A stretch of DNA of 25,806 nt from CAZUQP01 sp964484285 (lineage in GTDB: Bacteria; Pseudomonadota; Gammaproteobacteria; DSM-16500): contig CAZAEO010000018.1 of assembly GCA_964484285.1 (NCBI GenBank), forward strand, positions 1 through 25,806, written 5' to 3'. Each line of letters starts with the position of its first letter. Position 1 is the stretch's first letter. The notes under the pieces were generated by a model. The model saw only the letters and a list, made by a program, of their open reading frames with translations, did no database searches and was not told where the DNA came from. The position numbers were made by a program, and so were the translations under genes. Shown one piece after another: positions 24,133 to 25,806 of the stretch.

Positions 24133-24645
24133 ATGAATAAAATAATTGTTACCGGAAAAATGAATGTAGATGTCTCTTCAGCAATGGTTTTATCTTTTTT
24201 ACAAAATATAAAAAATATTGACCGATATGAGCCAAAATTAATCTCAGCAGAAATCATAGAAGCACAACCTGATAAAGGCTTCTATAAAGCAAAAGGGACT
24301 TTTTTAAATTTTCGCTGGCGTGGCAAATTTACTTATGAACTGAATTACCAGGGATTTCATAGCCGCATGGTTGGAGGCCCGCTTTCTAATAAAATGCAAG
24401 GTGGATTTGCCGTATATGCAATATCAGAAAACAGTTGCTGCGTGATTCATTACGAGGAATATCAGTTTCCTCGCTGGACAATTTTATTGAAACCTCTTTT
24501 TCGTTATTACCTTAAAAAATTAATGATACAAGAACTTAAAACGATACAAGATTTGCTACAGGAAAAACTAATATCAAAGAAAGCGATTAAAAACAATAAT
24601 CATGAAAACATTAGCGCAGTAGTTAAATTTTTAACTACTTATTAA
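24133..24645 (+). CDS. SRPBCC (START-like) family protein
   Basis: This 170-aa protein has the layout of polyketide cyclase/START-like SRPBCC proteins: MNKIIVTGKMNVDVSSAMVLSFLQ, then a PKLISAEIIEA strand, KAKGTFLNFRWRGKFTYELN, FHSRMVGGPLSNKMQGGF, CCVIHYEEYQFPRW and a long C-terminal helix LKPLFRYYLKKLMIQELKTIQDLL, which usually lines the hydrophobic cavity. Ligand and role are unknown. The gene starts 12 bp after a TIR-like sequence with only a weak SD, so its own promoter may be lost or lie inside the transposon end. The last 30 residues (KKAIKNNNHENISAVVKFL) look family-atypical and may reflect a changed 3' end. Confidence 0.72.
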   Translation: MNKIIVTGKMNVDVSSAMVLSFLQNIKNIDRYEPKLISAEIIEAQPDKGFYKAKGTFLNFRWRGKFTYELNYQGFHSRMVGGPLSNKMQGGFAVYAISENSCCVIHYEEYQFPRWTILLKPLFRYYLKKLMIQELKTIQDLLQEKLISKKAIKNNNHENISAVVKFLTTY

Positions 24646-24646
24646 G

Positions 24647-24805
24647 ATTGAGGGAGAAGTCAATGGAACTAATTGGCCTGCTTATGCTACGATACTGAGT
24701 ATTTTTGGAATTAGTTTTTCTGCCTATGCAAAATATGTTTTGCCTGTAATATTAATTTTATTAGGTGTTGTCTTATTTGTTTTAGCATTTCCAGGTAAGG
24801 TCTTG
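24647..24805 (+). pseudogene. Membrane-protein gene scrap
   Basis: A frame open on the plus strand encodes NWPAYATILSIFGISFSAYA and then KYVLPVILILLGVVLFVLAF, a strongly hydrophobic stretch. No start codon in this frame has an SD, whereas an ATG in another frame at 24663 has a good one (GAGGGAG) but ends after 11 codons. This fits a frameshifted or truncated integral membrane protein gene whose remainder is lost at the CoA-transferase junction. The family is not recognised. Confidence 0.35.
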
Positions 24806-25510
24806 TACCCACATTGCGCTTCTGGCAAGAGAGACTTTCACATGATAACTGCCACCTTCAGTTGCTCTTCTGAGTAGTGCTGCTATCATTCCTGCAGCTG
24901 CGAAATAAGCAGTGATTAAATCAGTCAAACAAAAGACAGGAGAAAATTTTGGATTCTTCAAAGATCCCTCTTTCACTGCAAAACCCGTCGCAACTTGTCC
25001 GTTTTGATCAAAGCCAGGTCTTTTGTTCCATGGTCCAGAATGTCCATATGCATTTATTGACAAACAAATAACACCCTTCTTGCTCAGCTTAGCAACTTCT
25101 GGCGCTGTGATTTCAAATTGTTCAGCAACAGAAGGCCTATATGAGTTAGCAAAAATGTCAGCTTCTGATAATAGCTTCCGCAACTTGCTCATATCTTTCT
25201 CGTTACTAACATTAAGATAAGCTGACCGTTTTCCGTGATTGACTGCAAAGTTTTGCGCGAGCGTATCACGATGATAAGGAGAACTAATATGTAGGACTTC
25301 TGCCCCAAATTCAGCAAGTGTGCGAGTACTTCTCGGACCAGCTAAAACATGTGTGTAATCTAATATACGGATGCCAGACAATGGAGAATTTGGTTCATTA
25401 GAGAATGGACAAGGATTGCCTGATGCTATCTTTTCAATCTCGATGACAGGCGTTTGATTAAGAATGCCTCCATGCGGATGAGACAACCATTCATCTGTCG
25501 CATGATACAA
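24782..25510 (-). pseudogene. Truncated CoA-transferase family III (CaiB/BaiF)
   Basis: The minus-strand frame carries DEWLSHPHGGILNQTPVIEI, then SPLSGIRILDYTHVLAGPRS, AEFGAEVLHIS, VNHGKRSAYLNV, ADIFANSYRPS and INAYGHSGPW, the signature order of CoA-transferase family III in the two-part type of about 450-480 residues where EW--HP-G precedes the Rossmann-like domain. The first half of such a protein is missing. The open frame does continue to an ATG at 25657, but those codons are antisense to a transposase fragment and are not CoA-transferase-like. The 3' end (AMWVQDLTWKC) also looks short. A decayed gene cut at its 5' end by a transposon fragment is the best reading; an expressed chimera cannot be excluded. 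Confidence 0.75.
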
Positions 25511-25522
25511 GCAGCAACCTGT

Positions 25523-25806
25523 AAGAGCGAAAAATTCAACGAGTTTATTGGTTGGCTTCGATTTGGTGGCGGTGATGTTATCAGCGATAACATGCGATCG
25601 AATCAACGTAAAATTATTCGTTTTAACCATCTCTTGGCAAACATGTTGATCTTTCATACTGTTGTTTATCAGACAAAAGGGATTAATAAGCTGAGAGCAC
25701 AGGGAGTCGAGATACCCGATGAAATATTAGCCGGTATGTCACCATATTGGAGAGAGCATCTTAATCGTTTTGGAATGTTTCAGTTGGATATGGAGAAAAC
25801 AGCGTC
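25523..25806 (+). pseudogene. tnpA: 3' part of a Tn3-family transposase gene, truncated at its 5' end and running off the window
   Basis: The plus-strand frame, open to the window end, encodes NEFIGWLRFGGDVISDN, RSNQRKIIRFNHLLANMLIF, LRAQGVEIPDEILAGMSPYW and REHLNRFGMFQLDMEK. These correspond to the last part of the DDE_Tnp_Tn3 domain (FGG---I-DN, Q-K-IKFN-LLAN, L-AEG, LSPY--EH-NRFG). About 900 codons of a normal TnpA would precede this, yet to the left the DNA is a CoA-transferase gene on the other strand, so the transposase is a fragment with the junction at roughly 25500-25530. A terminal repeat is expected soon after its stop, beyond the window. Confidence 0.85.

Noticed and set aside
25733..25746. 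CCGGTATGTCACC resembles part of the TIR-like repeat.
   Set aside because: It lies in the coding frame of the tnpA fragment (AGMSPYW) and lacks the rest of the 38-bp pattern.

Overview
The window looks like a chromosomal segment from an AT-rich gammaproteobacterium, most probably of the order Legionellales (Legionellaceae or Coxiellaceae type). No rRNA or other definitive taxonomic marker is present, so this is inferred from the gene set: a secreted eukaryote-type apyrase (GDA1/CD39), a secreted PlaA/PlaC-like GDSL phospholipase, a Kdo hydroxylase, an RT0821/Lpp0805-type small surface protein and a YkuD_2 L,D-transpeptidase.

Layout. (1) 1-1754: end of a mobile segment, with an ORF6N-domain gene cut by the window edge, an overlapping tyrosine recombinase, and a 38-bp sequence resembling a Tn3-family terminal inverted repeat. 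(2) 1766-7576, minus strand: a compact xylose operon (sugar/H+ symporter, xylulokinase, xylose isomerase) whose last gene is an unfamiliar outer-membrane beta-barrel protein with three internal repeats, coupled to xylA through a TAATG overlap. A good sigma70-type promoter lies upstream. (3) 7714-9206, plus strand: apyrase and a small conserved protein separated by a long hairpin. (4) 9222-13269, minus strand: a tight cluster of Kdo hydroxylase, AnmK, a COG1926 phosphoribosyltransferase and an orphan HATPase-domain protein. (5) 13301-13841: a cold-shock gene with a probable promoter, a leader of about 157 nt and its own terminator. (6) 13855-15817: divergent serA and a serB-like phosphatase, covering two of the three steps of serine synthesis. 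(7) 15881-16939: GDSL lipase with terminator.

(8) 17007-20485: an accessory patch. A decayed 3' end of the small surface-protein gene (17007-17081) is a direct repeat of the intact gene's end (20123-20197). Between the two copies lie a DUF4160/DUF2442 overlapping pair, a serine resolvase, a second TIR-like sequence and a CorC/HlyC family protein. (9) 20558-24645: L,D-transpeptidase with a palindrome-bearing promoter, an amino-acid permease, a membrane protein of unknown function, a 390-bp gap holding what looks like a tnpA 3' remnant plus a third TIR-like sequence, and an SRPBCC protein. (10) 24646-25806: wreckage, with a membrane-protein scrap, a truncated CoA-transferase and, head-on to it, the 3' part of a Tn3-family transposase running out of the window.

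The strongest unusual signals are the three dispersed, same-orientation TIR-like sequences, each beside a different recombinase or transposase gene, and the triple-repeat outer-membrane protein built into the xylose operon. No CRISPR array, rRNA or tRNA was recognised.
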